Shown here: piece after piece, positions 23,493 to 34,976 of the stretch | Layout: each line of letters opens with the position of its first letter | Numbering within the stretch: position 1 is the first letter of the stretch | Assembly (NCBI GenBank): GCA_964019415.1 | Contig: OZ025871.1 | Location: 4,047,129-4,111,128 of the forward strand | Direction: 5' to 3' | From: Ianthella basta | Lineage: Eukaryota; Porifera; Demospongiae; Verongiida; Ianthellidae | Length of the DNA: 64,000 bases | Program-made: the position numbers and the translations under genes | Notes under the pieces: generated by a model | What the model saw: the letters and a program-made list of their open reading frames with translations, nothing else | Told to the model about the DNA's origin: nothing | Databases searched by the model: none

Positions 23493-24600
23493 GTTTCTTG
23501 ACTTTTTATGGAATGCAAATTTCAGATGGGCAACGGCTGGTCTACTTGAAAGGTTTCCAAACAACAGTGGCAACAAAGGAATCAATATGTGCCCCGAATG
23601 CATGGCAGGCCTAGGGTGTGTAACACATTGTGGGATGTGCCTGGGTGGGCAACCTAGGGTTAGCTGTTGTGGGTGTGTGCAAGATGTATTACTTCTGTTT
23701 GGATAGGCTATCATGTTGCCGAGTTAGCTGTGATAAGGCTAGGACAGCAGAACAGAGGGGGAGGGGGGGACTAGGGGGGCTGTAGGAAATCGTGGTGATA
23801 GGCAAGACTGGCAACGGAGTAACACCCACAATCCCAATCATATTTCGCTGCCACTCCGACTACATATATACCCACACTACAGGGGGCCCCTACATGCATA
23901 CAAAGAGCTGCACTATACCTACATCCTTGAATGCAGGATGCTTGCGAAGTGGAACCAAAAGTGACAGCTAGCTCTGCACCGCCAAACAAACGCGAAAATG
24001 GCGGCCGGAAGCAATCGCGCAATAAGTGAAAATGGCTGCCAAGTGGCAAGAATGCGGAGAACCTTCGAAATGGTGCGCGGGCGAATGGCGGTTGAAGCAT
24101 GTCCCCTATGCACCCTGGAACATCTGACCGCGTTGTGGAACTAATGATTGTATGCAACTGAAAGGACTAGGCGGCAGGAGAAACAACAATGCAGGCCGGT
24201 TACAACCGGTTGCCAATTACGTCATGGAAAAATGGCGACTCGTAGCTATGGGCACCTTAGACCGGAGAATCGCCACATGCCATACTACGTCGCAGCATTC
24301 CCTAACCTACAAAAGGCACTAGCCAGGAAGGGGGCGAGAAGAACTGCGGATGAATTGTTGTCTTACTCTTTGTCATTCGTGAGCTACAGCTGACGGAGAA
24401 GAAGCAAAAGAAGAAGAAGAAGAAGAAGAAGACGAAACACGGAAAATTACGACGACGATTTCTACCCGGCGGCGCGCTTGCGCTTAGAGATAAAGTTAGC
24501 TCTGAATACTGTATACAGCCTCCCTTCTTCATAGACGGTTTCTTTCGCCGGCTCTTACTTCTGTTTAGGAGTAGCGCGACTTTTCGTTTGTATTACAGCA
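23493..24600. other. CpG-rich segment with ATGGCG motifs
   Basis: Between about 23930 and 24560 CpG is far more common than in the surroundings. There are several AAAATGGCGGC/AATGGCGG YY1-like motifs, an (AAG)n run (24399-24435), and GGCGGCGCGC. It may be an alternative promoter of gene C or the end of a mobile element. No exon is supported. Confidence 0.35.
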
Positions 24601-25349
24601 TACAAACAACCACCACCATCCCTACATAGACAGCACTACCGTGCTGTCTGATTATAGCTAGCTAATTAGCCATTTAGGTAGTGACTATAATCGACTCCAT
24701 TGAGTTAACACTGAGCAGAATGGTGTGTTGTACAATCTACCCACGTATTTCTGATGGCTTTCAAAGGCAAATGGTGTGACGTCAGTATCTTCATCAACGT
24801 TGCTTCCCTTTGCTTCTAGTCTATTGCCATGTAGGTATGTATTGCTTTATGCTACCTTTGTCACTTTGGTCACATCCTTATTGTGTTCCATTGATAGCTG
24901 GCACTAAAGGGGAGCTATCAAGCTAACTATTTGTGTATGATTAGGGATGCACCATGACAAGTACCTTCTAAAATGTTGCCAGTCTGAGAGATTGATTGCT
25001 ATTATTAAATGATGGAGTTCATGCTCTATCTCAATCAATGAAGCCTGTGATCACCCTGGACTATCTGAGCCCTGTCATGACTGTGTCAAGTGTCTCAGCT
25101 AGATTTCAGTCTAGTCAATATTTGCTACTAGTAGATCCCACACTGGTGTACTGTTCCCACTCTTACTGCCTGTGCCCTGTATGTAAGGGGTGGTTAATTG
25201 CTGCCAGTTAAGGGAAGGTACACAAATGAACAGCTAATAGAAATAGACTTGGCCCATGTGGATGTTGATCAGGTTGACTAAGGTTGTGTGTAATGTATTG
25301 AATGGGTAACTGTATGGGTATCCAGTTTATCACTTTTCTTTCTATGCAG
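24601..25349 (+). other. End of gene C intron 1
   Basis: Holds a short hairpin AGACAGCAC/GTGCTGTCT (24628-24649) preceded by ACCATCCCTACAT, a motif of the foldback element. The acceptor TTTCTATGCAG ends at 25349. Confidence 0.4.
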
Positions 25350-25769
25350 GTGTCATGCCTATTTCAAATGAGCGGTGGCGTGTGGCTGTAGGACTGTGGG
25401 TTGCCCGCATCCAGAGGACACTCGTCATCAGGAGAGGAGTGAAGCGAGCAGAGTCCAGTCAGGAAGGTGCATCTTCTCCATCAGGTCAATCACACAGTGG
25501 GGAAAAGAAGTCCATGCTAAAGAGGAAAGGGAGAAAGAAACACAAAGAAGTCTCTTTGGGCAATCAGGTTATCACAGCTGATGACTTGTACAGTGGCTTG
25601 TGTGATCTTACACAAAACAGCAAGTGCAGAGACAGCACAGACAGGAGTCGGTTAAGGCCTTTGCTGGAGCTGTTAGAGTGCACCAAATGGACTTCACTTC
25701 TTGTTGTCATAATGATCCTCCTATTCCTGAGTGGTGACATTGAAACTAACCCTGGACCCATGGAGAGAG
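25350..25769 (+). CDS. Gene C 2A-leader exon, intact 2A
   Basis: ATG at 25355 opens MPISNERWRVAVGLWVARIQ. Residues 45-72 are Ser-rich then Lys-rich. A hydrophobic segment SLLVVIMILLFL leads directly into SGDIETNPGP (25730-25759), a full match to the 2A consensus. 2A makes the ribosome skip the Gly-Pro bond, so a 134-residue leader and a downstream protein starting at Pro would be made from one frame. Similar 2A-containing N-terminal signals are known from NLR-type genes of the purple sea urchin. The exon ends in phase 1 at GAGAG|GTAGGT. Confidence 0.75.
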
Positions 25770-26503
25770 GTAGGTAGTTGTTGTTTAATGGACAGTTTAC
25801 ACAGCTCACAAAGCACTTATTGTGCCATAGTACAGGTCTTGTCAGCAGTCACTGTTTGTGCTTCTTATTTGACTGTAATCTTGGGCAGGACTAGCTGCTA
25901 GTTACTGATGTGAGATATGTGTGGAGATTTGGTTATTGTTAATGGACAGTTTACACAAGTCATGAGGCACGTATTGCGCAGCACTAGTACAGGTCACGTT
26001 AGCAGTCACTGTTTGTGCTGCTTGCTTGACTGTAATGTTGGCCGGAGTCCAGACTAGATGCTAGTTGGTGCTTTGTGATATAGAGATTTGGAGCTGCTGA
26101 GAGTGACATGGTTAAGGACTGTGTTTGTCATCTTTTATATGTGCTATTGGCATACTCTCACATAGAGGTGGGAATAACAGAAGATGTGTCCTAGCTACTA
26201 ATTGAAGTATGCCAATTGCGGGCATGTGGTACTGTATGCCTATAGATGACATGTAAACAGCCAGTTCAGTAACAGTGAATCAGTCTCAGGTGATCAGACC
26301 ATACTGAGTATATTAACAGGATACTATTAGCTGTTTGGTACAGGGTACTATTAGCCTGTCTGCATGCTTTGAGCACTAAAAGTGAATGTTCAGTGCTGTC
26401 TCAAGCTATCTCCCATGTACGTACCCCCCTTAGTATGGGGTGTGTCCGGAAGCACCAGGCAATATGCTAAACCATAGTAGCTACAATGCACACGTGCCAA
26501 CTA

Positions 26504-27004
26504 CAGAGATGCCAACCACTTCCATAGTAAAAGAGTGAGATGTGCTGTGAAAATGAGTGAGATTGCGACTGAATGAGTGAGATATGCTCCCCAATTGCAT
26601 TAACTGTTCATTTTCGAACACAAAAACAACGTTCATAGCCTCACGTAGAAATAGGGACTGGCTACGCGAGGCTATATACAATGCATGGCTGGCGGCCATT
26701 TTATTAATTATCGCTCCATTGACTTAAAGCGTACCGGACTGTTTGATTCGCTGTCGTCCAACGATTGAATTTAAAGTCGGCTGTCGTTATAGCAGCTAAC
26801 CTCTGTTGTTTTGAATCAACTTGGGCCTGACTCGCTGTTGTGCAACTCGCTGTAGCAGAAGCCCGCCAAAGGCGGGCGCTCTGCTAGTCCATAGCTAATA
26901 GTCGACTCAGTAAGTGCGTGAGATTTGCAGTTGTAAGCGTGTGAGCTGAGCTAGTCGCCGAATGCGTGAGTCTCATGCTCAATGCGTGAGGGTTGGCATG
27001 TCTG
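26504..27004. mobile_element. 501-bp non-autonomous TIR element, 6-bp TSD
   Basis: Terminal inverted repeats CAGAGATGCCAACC and CAGACATGCCAACC (one mismatch), flanked on both sides by CAACTA. It carries repeated GAGTGAGAT / GCGTGAG words near both ends and an internal hairpin (26853-26886). No coding capacity. I do not assign a superfamily. Confidence 0.7.
26853..26886. repeat. TAGCAGA...TCTGCTA hairpin
   Basis: Stem TAGCAGA/TCTGCTA, then GCCCGCC/GGCGGGC around an AAA loop. Related to the hairpin at 40617-40653. Confidence 0.75.
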
Positions 27005-28016
27005 CAACTATCCTGATTTAGGAGGAACATGCCTTACCTCAGGCAGATGTCAGTTCTCTGTGTGTTGCCTTTGAAGAGTTCTGTGCTCAGCTCTTTGGTC
27101 AAAGTCGCACAGGACACTGATTGGTTGGGATTTATGTACCATAGCGGATCCAAACTTTAGAGAAATGTGTTTGAATGTTCATTTATTTTAGCCTATTTAG
27201 TTGTGGACCGTGTAATTAGCAATATTGAGATAGTCAATTGTAAAGCATTCGTGTGACTGTAGACATTGAAACATTTGATATCTACGATTCTACGTATTAA
27301 CTACCCACTGTTATGTATAGTGATGTCATGAAAATCCTTCTGAATATAAGCTGATGTGAATTTGTCTGCACCAATGGTACCACATCTTAATTCAAAGGCA
27401 TACACAGTATGTGTGGTTGTTAATCACTGAGTCTTGAGCCTAGATAGGGCAGAGAAGATAAAGATGATAGCACTGATTTACTAAGCTTCACAAAGTACAT
27501 TTGTTGGATCCTATTACACTTCAGCGGTCTAGCCAGAATATTCTTAGTGGGTTTCTGGCTTGGGCTTGTGTGCTTGTTTGGGATAATGACTGTATGTTGC
27601 ATCACCAACCACCTAGCACATACATGCAAGGTGAACATTTGGGAGGCTGAATTTGTGAGAAGCCGGTGTAAAGGTGGATGGATGCTGTCCTCTATAGTGT
27701 ATCACCAACAGAAATGTTTGTAATAGTACAAAACCATCCTCTAGTATGACTTTGCAGTACTTCTCTATACATACTAGTTGTTGCCATTGTAGCAATTTGA
27801 TAGAGGTTTTCTACACTGCTGCACTTTGCTGTTGCATGTACTTGATCAGTGCATTAGTTGTCCCATAACTAGGTCAGTGTAATACTTGATACTGTAGAGG
27901 CTTATTGTTGTAGGCATGTCGGATTAGGTTCACATAATATTTTAGTAGTTATTGCCCAGTGTAAGTGTTGTGAAAATTGAAGCACACACACCCCTTCCCC
28001 CTGTCCTGCACTTCAG

Positions 28017-28343
28017 ACGGCAGAAGCCATCCCATGAGTCATTGGAATGATGCTGCCTTAGTTTCTTTAAGAGACAAGCTCAAATTGAATGTGCAATTGA
28101 GCATGGGTCTCAGTGATAAACTGGAAAAGCCAGCAGGTGGCTTTATGAGTCGCGATGAAGCTCAGACGATAATGCAACTCCCTAACAGCAGGGAACAGAT
28201 TAACGGAGTCATTGAGACCCTACGTGGTAAAGGAGATGAAGACTTTCAGACATTCTGTGTGATGCTGCGAGAATGTAGTTATACTGTATGGGCAGATGAG
28301 CTGGAGAAGGAGGCTGAGCGCTTCAAGGCAAGAGGAGGAAAAG
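28017..28343 (+). CDS. Gene C CARD exon
   Basis: 109 codons, phase 1 at both ends, and it joins the 2A exon through a shared codon (Asp). After GRSHPMSHWNDAALVSLR comes MGLSDKLEKPAGGFMSRDE, AQTIMQLPNSREQINGVIE and TLRGKGDEDFQTFCVMLRE, closely following the CARD pattern (turn, MS.DE, NSREQ, L..KGDE.F..F...L). CARDs recruit CARD-bearing partners such as the gene A product. The 1-1 phase makes this exon easy to shuffle. Confidence 0.75.
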
Positions 28344-28604
28344 GTATTTGTGTGTGCTAACCAAACTGTGGCCTTGCATCTAATTCAGTGGCCATTTGAC
28401 GGTCCCATTTGTACTTCAAACCTTACCCACTAAGAACTCATCTAACTGCATGGACTACTAGCGTGAAGTACATGGCTGAGAGTGTTAGCTTAAAATGTGG
28501 TCACCGTGGAAACCATTTCAAAAACAACATCTTACAGCCCATACTGGAGCCATGTCAAAAACAGCTTTACTAACCAGTACAATTGTGTGATTGTGTTGTA
28601 AGTA

Positions 28605-28880
28605 GTTGGGGCAAGCCTGAGCGAGCCCCACACTGACGAGTTGTACGCGCCGTTGTCTCTGTGTATATATATAATTATATCGGCCGTACGTCTTACCGTA
28701 TATTCCCTTTTGCCACACAATAAATTGGCTGACGGCCCCGAAATGACCGCACGCATTACAAACTACTTGGCAGCCAAATGGCCATTCGCTCCTAACGGAA
28801 ACGCCAGCGACAAGATCTGTCAGCAACACAGTCCATTCCGAAGAGTCGCCGCGGTTCATTCGCAAATGCATATATACACA
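28605..28880 (+). repeat. Dispersed repeat with GAGCGAGCCCCACAC motif
   Basis: The core GCAAGCCTGAGCGAGCCCCACACTGACG and what follows is related to 8770-8820, and its inverse to pieces near 30474 and 41040. Probably a mobile-element remnant; type not identified. Confidence 0.4.
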
Positions 28881-29028
28881 TACACAAGCGCGAAGCGATA
28901 ACCCATCACAATTGGTTGCCTCATTTAACAGCTCAGTAACTATAGTAGCAACTCACTGCACCTCCTTCAGAGCTACAGAGATGTGCAACAGCGCTAGTGT
29001 GCTTGATTGTCCAGCAGACACCTGCAGT

Positions 29029-29334
29029 CATGGATACACCAAGAAGTACAAGACTAGAATCGAAGGAGCACAAAGAGGAATGCCTATGCCGTAAGAGAGA
29101 ACGGGAGAGGGCCCAGTGTGCTTCTGAGACACAGGAGATCGAGAGAATAGATTGGCAAAACGGAGAGCTCAAGACAGAGCTAGGCGTGCTTCAGAAACAC
29201 CTACAGAAAGGAGTCCCGATTGCAAGGGATAAGTGTTAACCATCGTAACAGACTGGCTGTAGAAACAGATGAAGAAAGAGAGGCCCGGCTGCATAGGATG
29301 AGTGCTAACCAACCTGACAGACTGCACACACGAT
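29029..29334 (+). pseudogene. Basic coiled-coil ORF with ETxEEREARL motifs
   Basis: Two open pieces in neighbouring frames: 29029-29238 (MDTPRSTRLESKEHKEEC..., RKRERERAQCASETQEIERI) and about 29240-29334 (RLAVETDEEREARLHRMSAN). The repeated Arg-rich ETxEEREARL pattern is known from N-terminal parts of Helitron-type and other transposon proteins. Short and broken, so treated as a remnant. Confidence 0.35.
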
Positions 29335-29449
29335 GACACGTGGTACTCATCTCTCGCATTCTTTCCAGCTCCTACCTACGTATTGCGCGGACATTGTGCA
29401 GCCACCTTCTCAGCTACAAAATTTACTTCTCCGAACTTTGCAATGTAAT

Positions 29450-29477
29450 ACATGGGGGGGGGGGAGGGGGGGGGACC
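29450..29477 (+). repeat. Poly-G tract
   Basis: Two runs of G separated by one A. Confidence 0.9.
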
Positions 29478-29803
29478 TCATCATTATTAAAACAGGGGTA
29501 TACAATCAGTGATAATGGTGTGATAGAAAAGGGTTAGAATTTCGGACACAGGGTTACAGGTTGCTAAGCAGTAGAAACTGCATTGTTAGGGAATGTTCTA
29601 GCAAGGTAAGGGTGAGAAAAAGCTAGAGGGAACAAAGTGGGGAAAACATAACTTTGGGGAACAAAAGGACTGTATGGGGGTACAATTTGGGGGATATACA
29701 GGCAAGTAATACATGGATTTGTAAGGGGACGGTGGTGCTACATGTGAACAATACACTAAACATAACATTAAAAAGCCCAGAGATTGATGGGCATATTTGG
29801 CGG

Positions 29804-30388
29804 TCAATTGGGGCTCAGTCTCCATTTGGGCAACTGGCACCCAGGTTCCAGGATAATTTGTGGGCTGAAAAGATAATGTAGCTCCCAAGAGATGGCTGCT
29901 TTAGCTGCGTCGGTCAGAGCTTTACGTCTGTCAGAGGGTTTGCTCTGGGGGGCAGCAAGCCTTAGAGCCGTATAGGCCTCATGTGTGTAGTGGCCTAGGC
30001 TGCCAATCTCAATTGTCAGCAGTTGAACTTGGTAACCCTGGGCAGATAGGTTCGAAGCCAAAAGCTGGTAGTTGGTCTTCCCCTGCTTCCGGGCTCTAGC
30101 ATTCTTGATGCTGGTGAGGTTGTTCCAGGGCACAGTGAGTTCCAACATGGTAGCACGCTTACCATCCACAATAAAGAGATCCGGCCGAGCGGTGGTCCCA
30201 ATGATGGTAAGGGGAATGGTTGCTGGAGGAGATTTGCATGCTCTGTGATCCGGCAGGTCTGCAAAGACGGAGGCTTCTGAATTAAACCTCTGCAAGAATG
30301 GGAGTAGGGCGGTGAGCACCATGCCATGGCGCCATGTGTACCTGCCATCAGTCAGGGCTGTTGGGCAGCAATTCAACACGTGTTGCAC
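29804..30388 (-). pseudogene. R2-type LINE C-terminus (restriction-like endonuclease)
   Basis: 194 codons open. HVLNCC starts what looks like the end of the zinc-knuckle, followed by GRYTWRHGMVLTALLPFL, then RPDLFIVDG...ELTVPW, the PD-(D/E)xK catalytic region of R2/NeSL/Hero-type retrotransposons, and ARARKQGKTNYQLL and GYQVQLLTIEIGSLGH. The reverse transcriptase is missing, so it is 5'-truncated, and the borders are not sharp. It lies antisense in intron 3 of gene C. Confidence 0.7.
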
Positions 30389-30520
30389 GTTGCACCATCA
30401 CGTTGCCTAACTAGCTAGCCAGACATCTTCACTGTTCTCTGCTATTGCACGGCATGTGCTTCACACCACGCTTCCACTTGCTCAGGCTCGCCCCCACGAT
30501 GTTGAACATCTGTCTAGTAG

Positions 30521-30615
30521 TTACTACACACCTTCGATGGCGTATGGCATTTACTGCACTCGCCCTCGAGTCTCGTGCAGTAAATATGCCGTACGCCATC
30601 GAAGGTGTGTAGTAA
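30521..30615. repeat. 40-bp-arm hairpin
   Basis: Arms 30521-30560 and 30574-30615 pair with one mismatch and a two-base indel, around a 13-base loop CGCCCTCGAGTCT. A very stable cruciform or RNA hairpin. Confidence 0.9.
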
Positions 30616-31403
30616 GGGATTTACCAAAAATAAGCGCCCGCAATTTGAATTTCAGTGCGTCTTGCTGGGGAGCTGCGTTGGAACTGGTGGTAATCTCGCC
30701 GTAGGACAAGGCTGAAGTCGCTTCGTATCCTCTCCGCGCCGCTTCAGTAGTACTTTCGAGTGCTGTGCATGGTGTCGCCGACTTCTGTTCCTGCGCACTC
30801 TCAGACCAGGAGCATTCAGTGCGCGCGCAGATCTGTGGCCGCAGTACCCAACGAAATGAGTGATGCACGAATACGCGGAGACGTCACGAAGGTTTTGACG
30901 CTTTGCTTTGGCTCAGCTGGATTGCACATGCTCAGAAAGCTTGGCTCAGCTCACAACAGAAGCAAAGCGGTGAGCAATGGATGCGATGTATTGGCGCCGA
31001 TTGCGTGTCGACTCATTTCCCAGGAGTAAATGCATCCTTGGGGAAAGCGTGTACATGTGCGCGCTCCTCTTTCATGAGCTATCCAATTCTCCAGAAGTTG
31101 GTACATAAAACTTCGTGGCTAAATTGATTCTCGTGACCTTTCCGCTCTTTGTTTACTTTACGGAGGTGTTGGTTGACCACAATATAGGTGTTAAGGGGCG
31201 CTAAAAGGTGTTAGTGGCTTTCGCACAATTTACTGCACTGCAGTATTCTGCTACTGCATCAGTAGTGCCTTTGAAGTATGAGGTCATCATTTGGTAAGGA
31301 ATGCTTAATCGGGCAATGTGCTAACAGTTCAACATGTTAGCCACTCTTCTATGATGGCTGTCCTGCAATCATTAATTTTAGCTCACTACAGGTTACAATA
31401 TCC

Positions 31404-31442
31404 CAACTTGTACAACTTGTACAACTTGTACAACTTGTACAG
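31404..31442 (+). repeat. 9-bp tandem repeat
   Basis: About four copies of CAACTTGTA. Confidence 0.9.
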
Positions 31443-31597
31443 CTTGTGTGTGTATGTCACTTGCTATTCTAAGGATGAGTAGTGGTAAACATAAATTTGA
31501 TGATGGTGAGCAAGTTTGTCTAGGGGTCACATGTCATTGTTATAATAGTATCTTGTTGAGTTGAGTGTGACCGTCCTTCAACCATTGCATTCTGCAG

Positions 31598-31656
31598 TAG
31601 GAACTGGAGAACCTGATGCAGAGTCAACCCCATCACAGAGTGAGAATAGCAAGGAG
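31598..31656 (+). CDS. Gene C linker exon
   Basis: Acceptor ATTCTGCAG, donor AAGGAG|GTTGGT. Phase 1 start and phase 0 end fit both neighbours. It encodes VGTGEPDAESTPSQSENSKE, an acidic, Ser-rich linker between CARD and NACHT. Short, but both phases agree. Confidence 0.55.
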
Positions 31657-31665
31657 GTTGGTTGT

Positions 31666-31859
<194 letters not shown>

Positions 31860-33247
31860 GTGTTAGTGAGATAGTTAAGGTGGCAGTAAGTAGGCCACAC
31901 TGTTGCTTGTGGAGACATCAAGCCTAAGCTTTCGCACTGAGGTGCCATATGCTTCTCTGATACTTTAAGTACCATAGCTGAATTAAAGATTTGTTATCCT
32001 AATATTCTGGCGTAAGCATATGAAATAAATATAGTATGGTAGGAAGGTCCATAGCCAAATTATACGACCAAGGTGCTTATATTTATCGAGGTGCAAAGAG
32101 CCAAGGTAAATATGAGCGCTAAGGCCGTATATTGAGGCTATACATGTACCAGCCTACCGTACAATACATAATGTATATAGAATGGCATTTGTCCTTCTAT
32201 GGCAATCGAGTGCAACAAAGCCAAAAGTCGGCTTTCAAAGTGATGCCTTGTCCTGTGTTATGCTGCCTATTGTTCATCTGTGAACTTGGTGCACGATTCC
32301 CTCTTTGACTTCAGTAGATTGCTGTTTGATCTGCGTGCACCTCACCTCCGTGTTTGTTGCAGAGATTTCTCATGATGGCATGTATCTAGTGACCTCTCCT
32401 TGGGGGTCTGATGGCTTCTGATCTGCTCTGACTGTGTTGAAATAGTGGAGGATAGGCATGGTACCTGAATGATTGCTCTAAATGTATATACTCAATCCAA
32501 AAGACATAAATTCTGCCAGTTTGTGGAGTGCAATTTCTGCGGTTGCAAGCTCATCTGCAAAATCTGCAAAAATTGTGCTCCTTAAAGAACTGTCAGAGCA
32601 AAGTACAGGCATGCAAATGAAAACTCTCCAGCACCTTAACTACAGCAAAGGTTAGCTATCTGGCAGAGGATACAGCTATACCTTGGTTTGTCGCAATCCT
32701 TCTTGGTTGCCAATGTTGGGGCTGAAGGGTGGTGGTAGTCCTGGTAGGCCAAGCTCTATGTCTGCCTCGGATCCTCTGTGGGCTCTCTGGGACACCTTCC
32801 TGGTTGGCTGACATGGCTGCACCTATCCTAAAGTTATGGCCATTGAAAAACTCCCCATTTATCCTGCCTTGGCTGGGTGCATTCTAAACCCTGTTCCCGA
32901 ATTTTAGTTTGTACAGTGGTGTCCCTTCACTGTTAGTAAACTGTGGCTCCACCTGTAGCTGCTGTAGAATTACACCTATCAAGCCCTATAGCAAGTGGCA
33001 TCTCACTCCATGTAGTTACTAGTTATGCATTAGTCGTGTGTAGCTGACTGCTTTCTCCTCGATCAATGACATCATCAATTAAAAGTGGAAAGGAGAATGG
33101 GGTCAACTTTACGAGACTAGTCATGCATGGCAGTAGGAGCATTATTTAGTGGGTAATGTCAGGCACAGGTTTTGGTCACTTTGCACATTTTGTGCAGATA
33201 TTATATATAGTTTCAGTTTGTCTGTTCTCTGTTTTCTTCATTCATAG
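31860..33247 (+). other. Gene C intron 4
   Basis: Contains an imperfect inverted repeat (32062-32130). No other signal. The acceptor TTCATTCATAG ends at 33247. Confidence 0.45.
32062..32130. repeat. Imperfect 24-bp inverted repeat
   Basis: ATACGACCAAGGTGCTTATATTTA and a right arm matching 18 of 24 positions; most differences are transitions. Confidence 0.65.
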
Positions 33248-34892
33248 CTGCAGCAGTTCTCCAAGAGAATGCAGGCTTGTTATGCAAGGATGAAAGTTGT
33301 AGAGGACAAGTGGCGTAAAAGTCAGTCAATGGAGTTTGTCAAATTGGCCCTGTCTCGCTTTAAACTGGATTTTGAAGATGAACACAAGAAGTTTGTTGAA
33401 GCCATTTCTGACCCAGAAGGAGTTGACAAAGTGTATACAGTAGTCAATAACGTTAAGATTAAATATGAAGACATACCAGCCATGGTAAAGAGGTTGAAGC
33501 TTGTTGTCATCAGTGGTGCTCCCGGTGTGGGTAAGAGCACACTGGCCAAGAAACTATGCCAAGATATATGCAATGACATGAGCAAATATGGATATGATTT
33601 GTTGTTATTGGTTGAACTGAGAGACTTGATTAAATTTGCGGGCCTTGTTGAACCTTTTGAGCTTGACCACATGTTACAGTTGTTCACTAAAACTGTGCAC
33701 GAGGCAGTTCAGCTTGCTAGGGGGGTGCAGGCAAGTGGAGGTAAAGGTGTTCTCCTCCTTCTTGACGGTTATGATGAGCTACTACAGAAACTGCGTGAGG
33801 CTCCTTTCTTCCTTGACCTTCTCACACACTCCCCAAAATCCTCACTTCCAGAGTGCGATATTGTGCTCACATCTCGCTCTATCCTCACTAGTCAGATATA
33901 TCACCTTTTCCACAAGTCTACTACAGCTGGTGGTATCACTAATATTGAAGTACTTGGATTTACTACGGCACAGATTAAGCACTATGCTCAACGATATTTT
34001 GACGAAGAAGGCAAACCACAACTTTGTTCCCCATTTTTGGCAAAGATAGAGAAGCGGCCTCAGATAAAGAGCCTGTGTAGCATCCCCATGGTATTATCAA
34101 TTATTTGTCGTGTATACCTTTCAGAAAAAGACTTACCTCCAACATTGACTGAAGCCTATCATGACTTTGTGCTTAAGAAAGTACTTCTGAATTCAAATTT
34201 ATTGGGTGTTGAATCACTCTTAAAGCTTCCTCCAAGCCATGATTTCTACCGACTATGTGAAATTGCATTTGCATGCATCGTGGAGCAGAAAGTTATCTTT
34301 ACATCAGCTGAACTGAATGATCTTTCAACAAGATATTCTGATCGGGAGAGTGGGTGTGGTTTATTAACAGCTCGTCCTGTGGATAAGTTAGAATGCATAG
34401 TGGCAGCAGTGGAAAGCTTCTTCTTTATTCATTTAACAGTCCAAGAGCTGCTCAGTGCTGTCCACATAGCGAGGCAGGATATTGCAGTTCAGAAGGAAAT
34501 CTGGGAAAAGTACCTTGGACAGCCCCACATGGCCCAAGTGTGGAAATTCTTTTGTGGAATAACCAAACTGCATAACTTTGTAGCTCTTGAACTGGCTTCT
34601 AAACTTGAAGATGAAGAACTGCTAGTGCAGTCTCTTTTTGAATCACAGAACAGCAATTTGATGGAGCATGTCATTCCTACACGTTTCGGTCTTATTCCAG
34701 TGGTCAAGATTGTGTCAGTCTCCAGCTCCATTGCTCATGGTTACTGTTTTCAGCATCATAGTAATTTAAAAGGTTTTGAAATTGTAGGACGACTGAATGT
34801 TAATATTCAAATCAGCAATTTCCTACGGCCAGTGATGAGTGCCAATGGTGCTGTCTTGGAGCACTTAGCAATCAGAAATGTTCGTTCAAAAG
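33248..34892 (+). CDS. Gene C NACHT exon
   Basis: 548 codons in one exon, phase 0 start (LQQFSKRMQAC...), phase 1 end. Counting from Met at 33269: Walker A GAPGVGKST at 83-91, Walker B VLLLLDGYDE at 161-170, sensor LTSR at 200-203, then SLCSIPMVLSIICRVY (the winged-helix/NAD2-type segment), and a helical region to about 540. These define an NLR NACHT domain, a P-loop NTPase that oligomerises on sensing a ligand. All catalytic motifs are intact. About 80 residues before the P-loop look helical and charged. Confidence 0.85.
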
Positions 34893-34976
34893 GTAAATTG
34901 AAAATTCAGTTAGTGTGCAGTTGTTGCTATAGTCTAGTCTAATTGCTAGTGTGGTGTTCTTGCACTTGTATGTTAG

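Larger units (their letters stand above)
25770..28016 (+). other. Gene C intron 2
   Basis: Contains a near-duplicate pair (about 25775-25925 and 25935-26060: AATGGACAGTTTACACA... repeated) and the TIR element at 26504-27004. No exon seen. The acceptor CTGCACTTCAG ends at 28016. Confidence 0.45.
28344..31597 (+). other. Gene C intron 3
   Basis: 3.25 kb holding a dispersed repeat (28605-28880), a transposon-like basic ORF (29030-29330), an R2-type fragment (29804-30388), a strong hairpin (30521-30615), a CpG-rich stretch (30640-31100) and a 9-bp tandem repeat (31404-31442). Confidence 0.5.

Noticed and set aside
23771-24157. 128-codon minus-strand open frame
   Set aside because: Lies in a CpG-rich non-coding stretch, has no recognisable domain and odd composition.
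24942-24960. TAGGGATGCACC, similar to a common hAT-type terminal repeat
   Set aside because: No matching inverted end or target-site duplication was found nearby.
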